Assembly (NCBI RefSeq): GCF_010731675.1 | Contig: NZ_AP022584.1 | Location: 2,728,001 to 2,792,000 of the forward strand | Direction: 5' to 3' | Source: Mycobacterium marseillense | GTDB lineage: Bacteria > Actinomycetota > Actinomycetes > Mycobacteriales > Mycobacteriaceae | DNA: 64,000 bases | In this document: piece by piece, positions 46,765-57,431 of the stretch | Position numbering within the stretch: the stretch's first letter is position 1 | Layout: each line of letters begins with the position of its first letter | The notes under the pieces: generated by a model | The model's input: the letters and a program-made list of their open reading frames with translations, nothing else | Told to the model about the DNA's origin: nothing | Databases searched by the model: none | Made by a program: the position numbers and the translations under genes

Positions 46765-48000
46765 GTGAGCGGCGCGAAATGGCTGCCGACGGGGCAGCTT
46801 CGCGCGTTGTTCGCGGCGGGCCTCTCGGCGATGTACGCCGCCGAGGTGCCCGCCTACGGCACCCTGGTCGCGGTGAGCGAGAAGGTCAACGCCGATTTCG
46901 TGGCGCGCCACGGCGACGCCGAACGGTTCGGGTCGCTGCGGCGCGTCACGGCCGAGCGGCACGGCGCCATCCGCGTCGGCGGCCCGGCCGAACTGGCCGC
47001 GGTCGCCGACCTTTTCGCCGCGTTCGGCATGCTTCCGGTCGGCTACTACGACCTGCGCTGCGCGGCCTCCCCCGTCCCGGTGGTGTCGACCGCCTTTCGG
47101 CCCGTCGACGCAAACGAGCTGTCGCTCAACCCTTTTCGGGTGTTCACCTCGATGCTGGCCACCCGCGACGCGCGCTTCTTCGGCCCTGACCTGCGCCGCC
47201 GCGTCGAGACCTTCCTGGCGCGCCGCCGGCTCTTCGATCCCGCATTGCTCACCCACGCGCGCACCATCACGGCCGCGGGCGGCTGCCCCGGCGACCGGGC
47301 GCGGGAGTTCGTCGCGGCGGCGGTGGCGGCGTTCGCGCTGTCCGGCGAGCCCATCGACAAATGCTGGTACGACGAGTTGTCGCGGGTGTCGGCGGTGGCC
47401 GCCGACATCGCCGGCGTCGGCTCCACCCACCTCAACCACCTGACGCCGCGCGTCCTCGACATCGACGATTTGTACCGCCGGATGGCCGGGCGCGGCATCG
47501 CCATGATCGACGCCATCCAGGGGCCGCCGCGCACCGCCGGGCCGGCGGTGCTGTTGCGCCAGACCTCTTTTCGCGCGCTGGCCGAACCCCGGCGCTTCCG
47601 CGGCGCCGACGGCCGGATCACCGACGGGACGCTGCGGGTGCGCTTCGGCGAAGTGGAGGCCCGCGGTGTCGCGCTGACGCCGAAGGGCCGCGCGCGCTAC
47701 GACGCCGCGATGAGCGCTGCCGACCCGGCCGCGGTGTGGGCGGATCACTTTCCGCCCACCGACGAGGAGATGGCCGCCGAGGGGCTCGGGTACTACCGCC
47801 GCGGCGACCCGTCGGCGCCGATCGTCTACGAGGATTTCCTGCCCGCGTCGGCGGCGGGCATCTTCCGGTCGAACCTGGACACCGACAGCGAAACCGCGGA
47901 CGCGTCAGACGAATCCGGCTACGACGCGCACTGGCTGGCCGGGGCCGTCGGCCGCGACATCGCTGACCCCTACGCCCTCTACGAAAAGGCCTGCGCATGA
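46765..48000 (+). CDS. DUF1338 2-oxoadipate dioxygenase/decarboxylase (HglS-like)
   Basis: This 411-residue protein is a DUF1338 member, the family of HglS, a non-haem iron enzyme that converts 2-oxoadipate plus O2 to D-2-hydroxyglutarate and CO2 in bacterial lysine catabolism. Candidate metal and substrate residues are His66 and Arg70 (ERHGAIRVGG), a His of STHLNHLTPR (222 or 225) and a Glu in RFGEVEARG, at positions close to those I recall for HglS. It corresponds to Rv3292, usually annotated as hypothetical. The GTG at 46765 has AGGA about ten bases before it. Its stop overlaps the pcd start (ATGA). Genomic context with lat and pcd supports a lysine role. Confidence 0.8.
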   Translation: MSGAKWLPTGQLRALFAAGLSAMYAAEVPAYGTLVAVSEKVNADFVARHGDAERFGSLRRVTAERHGAIRVGGPAELAAVADLFAAFGMLPVGYYDLRCAASPVPVVSTAFRPVDANELSLNPFRVFTSMLATRDARFFGPDLRRRVETFLARRRLFDPALLTHARTITAAGGCPGDRAREFVAAAVAAFALSGEPIDKCWYDELSRVSAVAADIAGVGSTHLNHLTPRVLDIDDLYRRMAGRGIAMIDAIQGPPRTAGPAVLLRQTSFRALAEPRRFRGADGRITDGTLRVRFGEVEARGVALTPKGRARYDAAMSAADPAAVWADHFPPTDEEMAAEGLGYYRRGDPSAPIVYEDFLPASAAGIFRSNLDTDSETADASDESGYDAHWLAGAVGRDIADPYALYEKACA

Positions 48001-49526
48001 CCACCGAACAGTTACGCGCCCGGGTGCTGGGGGCCTTCGACGCGATCGGCGTCACCGCGAGCCTCGGCGAGCCGGACGGGCACGGGCTGCCCGCCAGCAC
48101 ACCGATTACCGGCGAGGTGCTGTTTACCGTCGCCCCCACCACGCCCGAGCACGCCGAGCGGGCAATCGCCGATGCGGCCCAAGCGTTTTCGGTGTGGCGA
48201 ACCACGCCCGCGCCGGTGCGCGGCGCGCTGGTGGCGCGCCTGGGCGAGTTGCTGACCGAACACAAGGGCGAGCTGGCCACCCTGGTGACCGTCGAGGTCG
48301 GCAAGATCACCTCCGAGGCGGCCGGCGAGGTGCAGGAGATGATCGACGTCTGCCAGTTCGCCGTCGGCCTCTCGCGCCAGCTCTACGGGCGCACCATCGC
48401 TTCGGAACGTCGCGGGCACCGGCTGCTGGAGACCTGGCACCCGCTCGGCGTGGTGGGAGTGATCACCGCGTTCAACTTCCCGGTCGCGGTCTGGGCGTGG
48501 AACGCCGCGCTGGCCCTGGTGTGCGGGGACCCCGTGGTGTGGAAGCCCTCGGAGCTCACGCCGTCGACGGCGCTGGCCACCCAGGCGCTGATCGCCCGCG
48601 CCGCCGCCGACGTTGGTGCCCCATCCGCGGTGAGCTCCCTGGTGCTCGGCGACCGCGAGTTGGGCGGGCTGCTGGTGGACGACCCCCGCATCGCGCTGTT
48701 GTCCGCGACCGGGTCGGTGCGGATGGGACGCGAGGTCGGTCCCCGCGTCGCCGCCCGGTTCGGGCGGGTGCTGCTGGAATTGGGCGGCAACAACGCCGCC
48801 ATCGTGACGCCGTCGGCCGACCTGGACCTCGCGGTACGGGCCGTGGTGTTCGCCGCCGCCGGCACTGCCGGTCAACGCTGCACCAGCCTGCGCCGGCTCA
48901 TCGTCCACGCATCGGTGGCCGACGAGGTGGTGGACCGCGTCGTGTCCGCTTTGCGGCAACTGCCCATCGGCGACCCGTCGGCGCCCGGCACGCTCGTCGG
49001 GCCGCTGATCCACGAGACCGCCTACCGCGACATGGTGGGGGCGCTGGAGGCCGCGCGCGCCGACGGCGGCGAGGTCATCGACGGCGACCGCCGGCACCCG
49101 CAGGGCCGCGAGCAGCCGAGTTCCTACTACGTCGCGCCGGCCGTGGTGCGCATGCCCGCGCAGACCGCGATCGTGGCGAGCGAGACCTTCGCGCCCATCC
49201 TCTACGTGCTGACCTACGACGAGCTGGGCGACGCGATAGCACTCAATAACGCCGTGCCGCAGGGGCTTTCGTCGTCAATCTTCACCACGGACCTGCGCGA
49301 GGCCGAACGGTTCCTGGCCGAATCCGACTGCGGAATCGCCAATGTCAACATCGGCACGTCCGGCGCGGAGATCGGCGGCGCCTTCGGTGGTGAGAAGGAA
49401 ACCGGCGGCGGGCGGGAATCCGGCACGGACTCGTGGCGGGCCTACATGCGCCAAAGTACCAATACCGTCAATTATTCCGGCGAGTTGCCGCTGGCCCAGG
49501 GGGTGGAGTTCGGAGGAAGCCTGTGA
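47997..49526 (+). CDS. pcd: L-piperideine-6-carboxylate/aminoadipate-semialdehyde dehydrogenase Pcd
   Basis: Pcd oxidises 2-aminoadipate semialdehyde (from Lat) to 2-aminoadipate. The 509-residue aldehyde dehydrogenase shows WKPSELTPSTAL (NAD-binding Lys), ELGGNNAAIV (catalytic Glu) and AGQRCTSLRRL with the nucleophilic Cys. FSATGSVRMG-like LLSATGSVRMGREV and an ETFAPILYV near the end are family features. It corresponds to Rv3293. The ATG at 47997 overlaps the stop of the DUF1338 gene, so the two enzymes are coupled. lat lies divergently nearby, completing the step order from lysine. Confidence 0.93.
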   Translation: MTTEQLRARVLGAFDAIGVTASLGEPDGHGLPASTPITGEVLFTVAPTTPEHAERAIADAAQAFSVWRTTPAPVRGALVARLGELLTEHKGELATLVTVEVGKITSEAAGEVQEMIDVCQFAVGLSRQLYGRTIASERRGHRLLETWHPLGVVGVITAFNFPVAVWAWNAALALVCGDPVVWKPSELTPSTALATQALIARAAADVGAPSAVSSLVLGDRELGGLLVDDPRIALLSATGSVRMGREVGPRVAARFGRVLLELGGNNAAIVTPSADLDLAVRAVVFAAAGTAGQRCTSLRRLIVHASVADEVVDRVVSALRQLPIGDPSAPGTLVGPLIHETAYRDMVGALEAARADGGEVIDGDRRHPQGREQPSSYYVAPAVVRMPAQTAIVASETFAPILYVLTYDELGDAIALNNAVPQGLSSSIFTTDLREAERFLAESDCGIANVNIGTSGAEIGGAFGGEKETGGGRESGTDSWRAYMRQSTNTVNYSGELPLAQGVEFGGSL

Positions 49527-49544
49527 ATCCATTGTGGCCGTCGT

Positions 49545-49559
49545 CTCATGTCGTATGAG
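49545..49559. promoter_or_regulatory. Palindromic candidate operator upstream of the TetR gene
   Basis: CTCAT (49545-49549) and ATGAG (49555-49559) are a perfect inverted repeat with a five-base spacer, 14 bases before the TetR start. TetR regulators usually bind such a site to control themselves. The gap to pcd is only 46 bases. Confidence 0.45.
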
Positions 49560-49572
49560 TACTATCTGACAC

Positions 49573-50235
49573 ATGCCGACAGCCCGAAGGCGTCTATCCC
49601 CCGAGGATCGGCGCGCTGAGCTGCTCGCTTTAGGGGCAGAGGTTTTTGGGAAGCGACCTTACGACGAGGTCCGCATCGATGAGATCGCGGAACGCGCCGG
49701 GGTGTCGCGGGCCTTGATGTACCACTATTTCCCCGACAAGCGGGCGTTCTTCGCAGCGGTGGTCAAGGACGAGGCCGACCGCCTGTACGAGAACACCAAC
49801 ATGGACGACGTCACCGGTCTGACCATGTACGAGGAGATCCGAGTCGGCGTGCTGGCCTACATGGCCTACCACGAGCAGAACCCGGAGGCCGCCTGGGCGG
49901 CATACGTCGGGCTGGGCCGGTCCGACCCGGTTCTGCTGGGGGTCGAGGACGACGCCAAGAACCGCCAGATGGAACACATCATGTCGCGGATCAACCGGCT
50001 GATCTCCGAACTCCCCGCGGCCGCCATGGAACCCGACGTCGAACGGCACCTGCGGGTGATCCTGAACGGCTGGCTGGCGCTGACCTTCGAGATCTGCCGG
50101 CAACGAATCATCGACCCCACCACCGACGCCGACAAGCTCGCCGACGCCTGCGCGCACGCGCTGCTGGACGCGATCGCGCGGGTGCCCGAGATCCCGGAGG
50201 AGCTCGGCGAGGCGATGTCCACCTCGCGGCTCTGA
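49573..50235 (+). CDS. TetR-family transcriptional regulator (Rv3295-like)
   Basis: This 220-residue TetR regulator has its helix-turn-helix at about residues 34-55 (VRIDEIAERAGVSRALMYHYFPDKRAF split around RAGVSRALMYHYFPDKR). The C-terminal domain, which would bind an unknown small ligand, has EQNPEAAWAAYVGLGRSD. It matches Rv3295. It starts with ATG at 49573, just after a CTCAT/ATGAG palindrome that is its likely operator. It lies between pcd and lhr on the same strand; either could be a target, but autoregulation is the simplest view. Confidence 0.9.
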   Translation: MPTARRRLSPEDRRAELLALGAEVFGKRPYDEVRIDEIAERAGVSRALMYHYFPDKRAFFAAVVKDEADRLYENTNMDDVTGLTMYEEIRVGVLAYMAYHEQNPEAAWAAYVGLGRSDPVLLGVEDDAKNRQMEHIMSRINRLISELPAAAMEPDVERHLRVILNGWLALTFEICRQRIIDPTTDADKLADACAHALLDAIARVPEIPEELGEAMSTSRL

Positions 50236-50280
50236 CCGAAGCGGCGGCATCATGTCGGTCCCCGTTGGCACCATGGATGG

Positions 50281-53200
50281 GTGAGCACTCGCGCTGATTC
50301 CGGGCCACCCGGCCCCACCGACCCGCTGGGCCGGTTCAGCGCCGTCACCCGCGAGTGGTTCACCAGCACCTTCGACGCACCCACCACCGCGCAGGCCGAG
50401 GCCTGGCACGCCATCGCCGACGGTCACAACACGCTGGTGATCGCCCCCACCGGGTCCGGCAAGACGCTCGCGGCGTTCCTGTGGGCGCTGGACAGCCTCG
50501 CCGGCTCGGCCGACCGCCCGCCGGGCACCCGGGTCCTCTACGTGTCCCCGCTCAAGGCGCTGGCCGTCGACGTCGAGCGCAACCTGCGCACGCCGTTGGC
50601 CGGGCTCACCCGCCTCGCCGAACGCCAGGGTCTGCCACCGCCGGACATCAGCGTCGGCGTGCGCTCCGGCGACACCCCGCCCGCCGTCCGCCGCCAGCTC
50701 ATCAACCGGCCCCCCGACGTGCTGATCACCACCCCGGAATCGCTGTTCTTGATGCTCACCTCCGCGGCACGCGAAACCCTGGCCGGCGTGCAGACGGTGA
50801 TCGTCGACGAGATCCACGCCATCGCCGCCGGCAAGCGGGGCGCGCACCTGGCGGTGTCGCTGGAGCGCCTGCAGGACGTGTCACGAGCGCTGCGGGACGA
50901 CAAGCCCGCCCAGCGGATCGGGTTGTCGGCGACGGTGCGCCCACCCGAGGAACTCGCCCGGTTCCTGTCCGGTGGGAGGCCGACGACCATCGTCGCGCCG
51001 CCGTCGGCCAAGACGGTGGAGCTCACCGTCGCCGTGCCGGTGCCCGACATGGCCAACCTGGCGAACAACACCATCTGGCCCGACGTGGAGAACCGTCTGG
51101 TCGACCTGATCGAGGCGCACAACTCGACCATCGTGTTCGCCAATTCGCGGCGGCTGGCCGAACGACTTACCGCTCGCCTCAACGAGATTCACGCCGAACG
51201 CAGCGGCGTCGAGCTTTCCACCGAGGCCAATCCCAAGGTGGCGGGCGGCGCCCCGGCGCACCTCATGGGCTCGGGCCAGACCTACGGCGCCGAGGCGATA
51301 TTGGCGCGCGCCCACCACGGTTCGGTCAGCAAGGAACAACGCGCCCTGGTCGAAGAGGACCTCAAACGTGGGCTGCTCAAGGCGGTGGTGGCCACCTCCA
51401 GCCTGGAGCTCGGCATCGACATGGGCGCGGTCGATCTGGTGATCCAGGTGGAGGCGCCCCCGTCGGTGGCCAGCGGCCTGCAACGCATCGGGCGGGCCGG
51501 CCATCAGGTCGGCGAGGTCTCGCAGGGGGTGCTGTTCCCCAAGCACCGCACCGACCTGATCGGCTGCGCGGTCAGCGTGCAGCGCATGCTGACCGGCCAG
51601 ATCGAAACGATGCGGGTGCCCGCCAATCCGCTCGACATCCTGGCCCAGCACACCGTGGCGGCCGCCGCGCTCGAGCCGCTGGACGCCGACGAGTGGTTCG
51701 ACACGGTGCGCCGGGCCGCGCCGTTCGCGACGCTGCCGCGCAGCGTGTACGAGGCCACCCTGGACCTGTTGAGCGGCAAGTATCCCTCCACCGATTTCGC
51801 CGAGCTGCGCCCACGATTGGTCTACGACCGAGACACCGGCACGCTGACCGCCCGCCCCGGCGCGCAGCGGCTGGCGGTGACCTCCGGCGGGGCCATCCCC
51901 GACCGCGGGCTGTTCACGGTGTACCTGGCCTCTGAAGCCGAAAAGCCGTCGCGGGTCGGCGAACTCGAAGAGGAAATGGTCTACGAGTCGCGGCCCGGTG
52001 ACGTGATCTCGCTGGGCGCCACCAGCTGGCGGATCACCGAGATCACCCACGACCGGGTGCTGGTGATCCCGACGCCCGGCCAGCCGGCGCGGTTGCCGTT
52101 CTGGCGCGGCGACGGCGTCGGGCGCCCGGCCGAGCTGGGCGCCGCGCTGGGCGCGTTCACCGGCGAGCTGGCCGGTCTGGCCCGGGAGGAATTCGAAAAG
52201 CGCTGTGCGGGGCTGGGTTTCGACGCTTACGCCACCGACAACCTGGCGCGCCTGCTCGACGAGCAGCGGACCGCCGCCGGAGTGGTGCCCACCGACACCA
52301 CCCTGCTGGTCGAGCGGTTCCGCGACGAGCTCGGGGACTGGCGGGTGATCCTGCACTCGCCCTACGGGCTGCCGGTGAACGGGCCGCTGGCGCTGGCGGT
52401 GGGCCGGCGGCTGCGGGAGCGCTACGGCATCGACGAGAAGCCCACCGCCTCCGACGACGGTGTCGTGGTGCGCCTGCCCGATACGCTCTCGGATACCGGT
52501 GAAACTCCGCCCGGCGCAGACCTTTTCGTCTTCGATGCCGACGAGATCGACCCGATCGTGACCGACGAGGTGGGCGGCTCGGCGCTGTTCGCGTCGCGGT
52601 TCCGCGAGTGCGCGGCCCGCGCCCTGCTGTTGCCGCGCCGGCACCCCGGTCGCCGCTCGCCGTTGTGGCAGCAGCGCCAGCGCGCCGCGCAGTTGCTGGA
52701 GGTGGCCCGCAAATACCCCGACTTCCCCGTGGTGCTCGAGACCATCCGCGAATGCCTGCAGGACGTCTACGACGTCCCCGCCCTGGTGGCGCTGATGACC
52801 GGCATCGCCCAGCGACGGGTGCGGGTCCTTGAAGTGGAAACGGCGCGGCCCTCGCCGTTCGCCGCCTCGCTGCTGTTCGGTTACGTCGGCGCGTTCATGT
52901 ACGAAGGCGACAGCCCGCTGGCCGAGCGCCGGGCCGCCGCGCTCTCGCTGGACAGCACGCTGCTGGCCGAGCTGCTCGGCCGGGTGGAGCTGCGCGACCT
53001 GCTCGATCCCGAGGTCATCGCCGCCACCGCCCGCCAGCTGCAGCACCTGTCGGCCGAGCGGGCCGCGCGCGACGCCGAAGGCGCCGCGGACCTGCTGCGG
53101 CTGCTGGGCCCGCTGACCGAGCAGGAGGTGGCCGACCGCAGTGACGTCGCCGACGGCAAAAACGTGGGCGGCTGGCTGGAGGGCTTGCGCGCGGCTCGGC

Positions 53201-54906
53201 GCGCGTTGACGGTGTCGTTCGCCGGCCGCAGCTGGTGGGTGGCCATCGAGGACATCGGGCGGCTGCGCGACGGCATCGGCATCCCGGTTCCGCTGGGTGT
53301 GCCGGCCGCCTTCACCGAGGAGGTGGCCGACCCGCTGGGCGAGTTGCTGGGCCGCTACGCGCGCACCCACACCCCGTTCACCACGGCCGAAGCCGCCGCC
53401 CGATTCGGCCTGGGGCTGCGGGTGGCGGCCGATGTCCTGGGCCGGCTGGCCGGTGACGGCCGGCTGGTGCGCGGCGACTTCGTCGCCGCGGCCGAGACCT
53501 CGGGGGCGCCCGCCGGTGTCGCCGGGGCCGAGCAGTGGTGCGACGCCGATGTGCTGCGCATCCTGCGGCGGCGATCGCTGGCGGCGCTGCGGGCCCAGGT
53601 CGAGCCGGTCAGCACCGCCGCCTATGGGCGCTTCCTGCCGGCCTGGCATCACGTGGGGGCGGCCGAAACCTCGCGCGCCCCAGGACATTCCGGGCTCGAC
53701 GGCCTGATGTCGGTGATCGACCAGCTCGCCGGTGTGCGGATCCCGGCGTCGGCGATCGAGCCGCTGGTGCTGGCCCCCCGGGTCCGCGACTACTCCCCCG
53801 CGATGCTCGACGAACTGCTCGCCACGGGCGAGGTCACCTGGTCGGGTGCCGGGTCGATTTCGAGCAGCGACGGCTGGATCGCGTTGCACGCCAGCGAATC
53901 CGCCCCCCTGACACTGGCCGGGCCCGCCGACATCGACCTGGGCGACGCCCATCGCGCCGTCCTGGACACGCTGGCCGGTGGCGGCGCGTACTTTTTCCGT
54001 CAGCTCGCGCAGAGCGGACTATCCGACGCCGACCTCAAAGCCGCACTGTGGGAACTGGTTTGGGCAGGCTGGATCACCGGCGACACGTTCGCCCCGGTGC
54101 GCGCCGTCCTCGGGGGCGCCGGCGCCCGGAAACGCACGCGGCCCTCCCAACCCGCGCACCGGTCGCAACGCCCGCCGCGGCTGAGCCGGTACAGCGTCGC
54201 GCACGCGCAGTCCCGGCCCGCCGACCCCACGGTGGCCGGCCGATGGTCGATCCTGCCGGCCCCCGAGCCGGATTCCACGCTGCGCGCCCACTACCAAGCC
54301 GAACTGTTGTTGGGCCGCCACGGCGTGCTCACGCGGGGCGCGGTGGCCACCGAGGGCGTCCCCGGCGGCTTCGCCACCCTCTACAAGGTGCTGAGCGCCT
54401 TCGAGGACGCGGGCCGGTGCCAGCGCGGCTACTTCATCGAGTCGCTGGGCGGGGCGCAGTTCGCCGTCGCGTCGACCGTCGATCGGCTCCGCAACTTCAG
54501 CGAGGGCGTCGATCCGGAGCGGCCGGACTACCGGGCGGTCGTGCTGGCCGCGGCCGACCCCGCCAACCCCTACGGCGCGGCGCTGCCCTGGCCGGCCTCC
54601 ACCGGCGAGGGCGCGCGCCCGGGCCGCAAGGCGGGTGCGCTCGTCGTACTCGTCGACGGCGAGCTGGCCTGGTTCTTGGAGCGCGGCGGACGCTCGCTGC
54701 TGACCTTCACCGACGATCCCGCGGCCCACCACGCGGCGGCGACGGCCCTGGCCGACCTCGTCGCCTCCCGCCGCGTCGCCGGGATGCTCGTGGAGCGCAT
54801 CGACGGCGTGCCGGCCCTGGCGCCCCGCGCGGACGGGCCCGGCCCCCTGGGCGCGCTCACCGACGCCGGATTCCACACGACGCCACGCGGACTGCGGCTG
54901 CGCTGA
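50281..54906 (+). CDS. lhr: Large helicase-related protein Lhr
   Basis: Lhr is a large superfamily 2 ATP-dependent 3'-to-5' DNA helicase induced by DNA damage in mycobacteria; it prefers RNA:DNA hybrids. At 1541 residues it is full length (Rv3296 has about 1513). The Walker A is [14 protein letters not shown] with Lys61, the DExH box is [15 protein letters not shown], motif III is [12 protein letters not shown], and the later motif VI region is QRIGRAGHQ. The C-terminal 600 residues are the Lhr-specific winged-helix and propeller-like parts. It starts with GTG at 50281. nei begins at its stop (TGATG), linking helicase and glycosylase. Confidence 0.95.
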   Translation: MSTRADSGPPGPTDPLGRFSAVTREWFTSTFDAPTTAQAEAWHAIADGHNTLVIAPTGSGKTLAAFLWALDSLAGSADRPPGTRVLYVSPLKALAVDVERNLRTPLAGLTRLAERQGLPPPDISVGVRSGDTPPAVRRQLINRPPDVLITTPESLFLMLTSAARETLAGVQTVIVDEIHAIAAGKRGAHLAVSLERLQDVSRALRDDKPAQRIGLSATVRPPEELARFLSGGRPTTIVAPPSAKTVELTVAVPVPDMANLANNTIWPDVENRLVDLIEAHNSTIVFANSRRLAERLTARLNEIHAERSGVELSTEANPKVAGGAPAHLMGSGQTYGAEAILARAHHGSVSKEQRALVEEDLKRGLLKAVVATSSLELGIDMGAVDLVIQVEAPPSVASGLQRIGRAGHQVGEVSQGVLFPKHRTDLIGCAVSVQRMLTGQIETMRVPANPLDILAQHTVAAAALEPLDADEWFDTVRRAAPFATLPRSVYEATLDLLSGKYPSTDFAELRPRLVYDRDTGTLTARPGAQRLAVTSGGAIPDRGLFTVYLASEAEKPSRVGELEEEMVYESRPGDVISLGATSWRITEITHDRVLVIPTPGQPARLPFWRGDGVGRPAELGAALGAFTGELAGLAREEFEKRCAGLGFDAYATDNLARLLDEQRTAAGVVPTDTTLLVERFRDELGDWRVILHSPYGLPVNGPLALAVGRRLRERYGIDEKPTASDDGVVVRLPDTLSDTGETPPGADLFVFDADEIDPIVTDEVGGSALFASRFRECAARALLLPRRHPGRRSPLWQQRQRAAQLLEVARKYPDFPVVLETIRECLQDVYDVPALVALMTGIAQRRVRVLEVETARPSPFAASLLFGYVGAFMYEGDSPLAERRAAALSLDSTLLAELLGRVELRDLLDPEVIAATARQLQHLSAERAARDAEGAADLLRLLGPLTEQEVADRSDVADGKNVGGWLEGLRAARRALTVSFAGRSWWVAIEDIGRLRDGIGIPVPLGVPAAFTEEVADPLGELLGRYARTHTPFTTAEAAARFGLGLRVAADVLGRLAGDGRLVRGDFVAAAETSGAPAGVAGAEQWCDADVLRILRRRSLAALRAQVEPVSTAAYGRFLPAWHHVGAAETSRAPGHSGLDGLMSVIDQLAGVRIPASAIEPLVLAPRVRDYSPAMLDELLATGEVTWSGAGSISSSDGWIALHASESAPLTLAGPADIDLGDAHRAVLDTLAGGGAYFFRQLAQSGLSDADLKAALWELVWAGWITGDTFAPVRAVLGGAGARKRTRPSQPAHRSQRPPRLSRYSVAHAQSRPADPTVAGRWSILPAPEPDSTLRAHYQAELLLGRHGVLTRGAVATEGVPGGFATLYKVLSAFEDAGRCQRGYFIESLGGAQFAVASTVDRLRNFSEGVDPERPDYRAVVLAAADPANPYGAALPWPASTGEGARPGRKAGALVVLVDGELAWFLERGGRSLLTFTDDPAAHHAAATALADLVASRRVAGMLVERIDGVPALAPRADGPGPLGALTDAGFHTTPRGLRLR

Positions 54907-55661
54907 TGCCCGAAGGTGACACCGTCTGGCACACCGCCGCCGTGCTGCGCGAGCACCTGGTCGGCGGGGCGCTGACCCGCTGCGACGTTCGGGTGCCGCG
55001 GTTCGCCACCGTCGACCTCACCGGCGACGTGGTCGACGAGGTCGTCAGCCGGGGGAAGCATCTGTTCATCCGGGTGGCACGGGCCAGCATCCACTCGCAT
55101 CTAAAGATGGAGGGCAGCTGGCGGGTCGGCACCCGCCCGGTGCGGGTCGACCACCGGGCGCGCATCGTCTTGGAGACCGGCACCGTCCGCGCCGTCGGGG
55201 TCGACCTGGGCGTGCTCGAGATCCTGGATCGCGACCGGGACGGCGAGGCCGTCGCGCACCTGGGACCCGACCTGCTGGGCGAGGATTGGGACGCCGCGCG
55301 TGCCGTCGCCAACCTGACGGCCGACCCGCACCGGCCGATCGCCGAGGCGCTGCTGGACCAGCGACTGCTGGCCGGGATCGGCAACGTCTACTGCAACGAA
55401 CTGTGCTTTGTCAGCGGGCATCTGCCCACCGCGCCGGTGAGCGCCATCGCGGATCCGCGCCGGCTGGTCTCTCGCGCACGGGAAATGCTGTGGCTCAACC
55501 GTTTACGTTGGAACCGGTGCACCACCGGCGACACCCGCAACGGACGCCAGCTCTGGGTCTACGGGCGCGCCGGGCAGCCCTGCCGCCGCTGCGCCACACC
55601 GATCACCGTCGACGACACCAAAGAGCGGGTGGCCTACTGGTGCCCGTCGTGTCAGCGCTAG
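54906..55661 (+). CDS. nei: Endonuclease VIII-type DNA glycosylase Nei
   Basis: Nei removes oxidised pyrimidines from DNA by base excision. The 251-residue protein begins PEGDTVWH after the Met, giving the catalytic Pro and Glu of Fpg/Nei enzymes, has the conserved Lys in SRGKHLFIR, a helix-two-turn-helix ([18 protein letters not shown]) and a C-terminal zinc finger ([12 protein letters not shown] then WCPSCQR). It matches Rv3297. The ATG at 54906 shares one base with the lhr stop. Its stop overlaps, base for base, the end of the convergent lpqC (the four bases CTAG serve both strands). Confidence 0.93.
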   Translation: MPEGDTVWHTAAVLREHLVGGALTRCDVRVPRFATVDLTGDVVDEVVSRGKHLFIRVARASIHSHLKMEGSWRVGTRPVRVDHRARIVLETGTVRAVGVDLGVLEILDRDRDGEAVAHLGPDLLGEDWDAARAVANLTADPHRPIAEALLDQRLLAGIGNVYCNELCFVSGHLPTAPVSAIADPRRLVSRAREMLWLNRLRWNRCTTGDTRNGRQLWVYGRAGQPCRRCATPITVDDTKERVAYWCPSCQR

Positions 55662-56575
55662 TCCCGTGCGTGCGCGAGGAAAAACTGGGCGATGGCCTCC
55701 GACCCGTCCAGCGCGTGCGTGGTGGGGCCGATGACGGCCGCGGGCAGGTATTGCTTGCCGCCCGGCCAGGTGTGCCCGCCCTTGTCGACCTTGTAGAACA
55801 CCACCTCGGTGGGCGCCGCACACGCCGCGGAGACAAACCGGCGGACGACCGTGCCGTCGCGGACGTCGGGCAGCAGCTCCATCGACGGTTCGCCGGTGCA
55901 CCCGTCCGCCGCGCGCCACTTGGCCACCATGGCGTCCGCCGAGATGGAGTGGCTGAGCCCACCTCGGCCGCGCACCGCGCCACCCTTGTACGGCACCAGC
56001 GGGTCGGCTGTGCCGTGCGCTTCCCACACCGAGACCGGTCGCGACGGGTTGCAGGCCACCCCCACGCCGAGGGTGCCGGCCACCGGCGCCGCGGCGGCGA
56101 AGACGTCGGCCCGGTCGCAGGCCAGCCGGTTGGACATGAAGCCCCCATTGGACATGCCCGTGACGAAAACGTGGCCGGGCGCGATGTGGTAGTCGTTCTG
56201 CAGCTTGCCCACCAGCCCGACCAGGAAGGCCACGTCGTCGATGTGGCGGCGATCCGCGGGCGACGCGCCGCGCCCGTCGGCCCAGCTCTTGTCGTACCCG
56301 TCGGGGTAGACGGCCAACAGGTCGTGGGCGTCAGCAACGGAATTGAACCCCGTCAGCGCGCGCTGGGCAATCCCGGTTCCGCCGCCCCCGTGCAAACTGA
56401 GCACCAGACCGATGGGGTCGCCCGCCGGCACGTGCAACATGTAGGTTCGGTCCATGCCGCCGGATCGGAACGTACCGGAAACATCGCGAGCGCTCGCCGC
56501 CGACACGTGCCGCACCCCGCAGCCCACCACGCATATCGCCACCACAGCGAGCCACAACCACCGCGCGTACCGCAT
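55658..56575 (-). CDS. lpqC: LpqC, poly(3-hydroxybutyrate) depolymerase/feruloyl-esterase-like lipoprotein
   Basis: This 305-residue lipoprotein (Rv3298c) is an alpha/beta hydrolase of the PHB-depolymerase/feruloyl-esterase-like LpqC family. The signal peptide ends VVGC, with the lipidated Cys at residue 19. The nucleophile Ser is in [11 protein letters not shown], an oxyanion region in [10 protein letters not shown], and the catalytic Asp and His are likely in [10 protein letters not shown] and GGHTWPGG. It should act on an ester outside the membrane; the natural substrate is unknown. The ATG at 56575 places the lipobox correctly; an upstream frame to 56665 is rejected. Divergent from the DUF732 gene. 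Confidence 0.9.
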   Translation of the reverse strand: MRYARWLWLAVVAICVVGCGVRHVSAASARDVSGTFRSGGMDRTYMLHVPAGDPIGLVLSLHGGGGTGIAQRALTGFNSVADAHDLLAVYPDGYDKSWADGRGASPADRRHIDDVAFLVGLVGKLQNDYHIAPGHVFVTGMSNGGFMSNRLACDRADVFAAAAPVAGTLGVGVACNPSRPVSVWEAHGTADPLVPYKGGAVRGRGGLSHSISADAMVAKWRAADGCTGEPSMELLPDVRDGTVVRRFVSAACAAPTEVVFYKVDKGGHTWPGGKQYLPAAVIGPTTHALDGSEAIAQFFLAHARD

Positions 56576-56672
56576 GCCGTCAGTTCGCCGACGCCGCGAC
56601 GACGAGGCGGCGCCGGTTACGCGGCGCCGAAGACAGAGCAAACATTGATGTGGCACGGACCGCATTATTCGT

Positions 56673-56690
56673 GTTACCCCCTCGGGTAAC
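56673..56690. promoter_or_regulatory. Palindrome in the lpqC / DUF732 divergent region
   Basis: GTTACCC (56673-56679) and GGGTAAC (56684-56690) form a perfect seven-base inverted repeat with a four-base spacer, about 80 bases before the DUF732 start and 100 before lpqC. It may be an operator for one or both genes. The regulator is unknown. Confidence 0.4.
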
Positions 56691-56766
56691 GCCGCGGCGT
56701 GCGAGCATTCGAAACGGCCCCGCCTTCAGCAAGCTACGGCTCTTCTGTTCCACGGGAGTATCACAA

Positions 56767-57126
56767 ATGACGAGCACCCAGATTCGCAAGCCCGGCCGGG
56801 CGCGGTCGCTCTTGGCTATCGGCGCCGTGCCGGTCGCCGGGCTACTCGGCGCCATGGCGGCACCGGCGACCGCGCACGCCACCTCCTCCGATGACGCGTT
56901 CCTCGCCGCGCTGAAAGCGAAGGGGATCAACTACGAGTCGCCGGACGCCGCGATCAACTCCGGCCACACCGTGTGCCACGAGCTCGATTCGGGCCAGAAG
57001 CCGGAGGATGTCGCCAACAACGTGCTGTCCAGCAGTTCGCTGGACAGCTATCACGCGGGTTACTTCGTCGGCGTCAGCATCAAGGCGTACTGCCCGAAGT
57101 ACACGGCGGCGGCAGCTGGGTCCTGA
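56767..57126 (+). CDS. Secreted DUF732 protein
   Basis: This 119-residue protein is a small secreted DUF732-type protein. The signal peptide (about residues 1-38) has a basic start (TSTQIRKPGRARS), a hydrophobic core (LLAIGAVPVAGLLGAMA) and an Ala-x-Ala cleavage site (ATAHA). The mature domain holds the two Cys typical of the family (TVCHELDSGQKPEDV and KAYCPKY) likely joined in a disulfide. The function is unknown. The ATG at 56767 has GGGAG eight bases upstream. It is divergent from lpqC with a palindrome between. Confidence 0.85.
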   Translation: MTSTQIRKPGRARSLLAIGAVPVAGLLGAMAAPATAHATSSDDAFLAALKAKGINYESPDAAINSGHTVCHELDSGQKPEDVANNVLSSSSLDSYHAGYFVGVSIKAYCPKYTAAAAGS

Positions 57127-57211
57127 AATTTACAGCCGGTTGACAGTCTGGTGACCAATTGGCGGCTAAAGTTGGAACATCCGAAACTAATGTGACGAGC
57201 ACAAGGCCAAA

Positions 57212-57424
57212 ATGATTCCGAAACTTTTGGTCGGTGTTGCGGGTGTTGCCATCCTTCTTGGCGCTTCCGGCTGGACCGCAGCATCGGCCAGCACCGACCC
57301 TAATCCCTTCAGTCATCTCAGCTGCGCCTGCAAGCAGTCAGATCCGCCGGGCAACCCCGCCGCGCGGGACATCATCCGGCAGGGCATCCAGCACGGTCTT
57401 TCCGCCTCACCCGTCGCGCAGTGA
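57212..57424 (+). CDS. Small secreted protein of unknown function
   Basis: This 70-residue protein has a clear signal peptide (residues 1-26: hydrophobic LLVGVAGVAILLGASGW then AASA), followed by a short mature peptide with two Cys close together (SCACKQ) and an Ala/Gln-rich tail. I recognise no named family, but such short secreted proteins are common in mycobacteria. The ATG at 57212 has AAGG five bases before it. It lies in the 300-base gap between the DUF732 gene and corA, in the opposite direction to corA, whose stop is seven bases after its own. Confidence 0.7.
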   Translation: MIPKLLVGVAGVAILLGASGWTAASASTDPNPFSHLSCACKQSDPPGNPAARDIIRQGIQHGLSASPVAQ

Positions 57425-57431
57425 CCGCGGT

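Noticed and set aside
50881..53952. A 1023-codon frame antisense to lhr
   Set aside because: It overlaps a confidently assigned helicase and has a Gln/Arg/Gly/His composition typical of GC-rich shadow frames.
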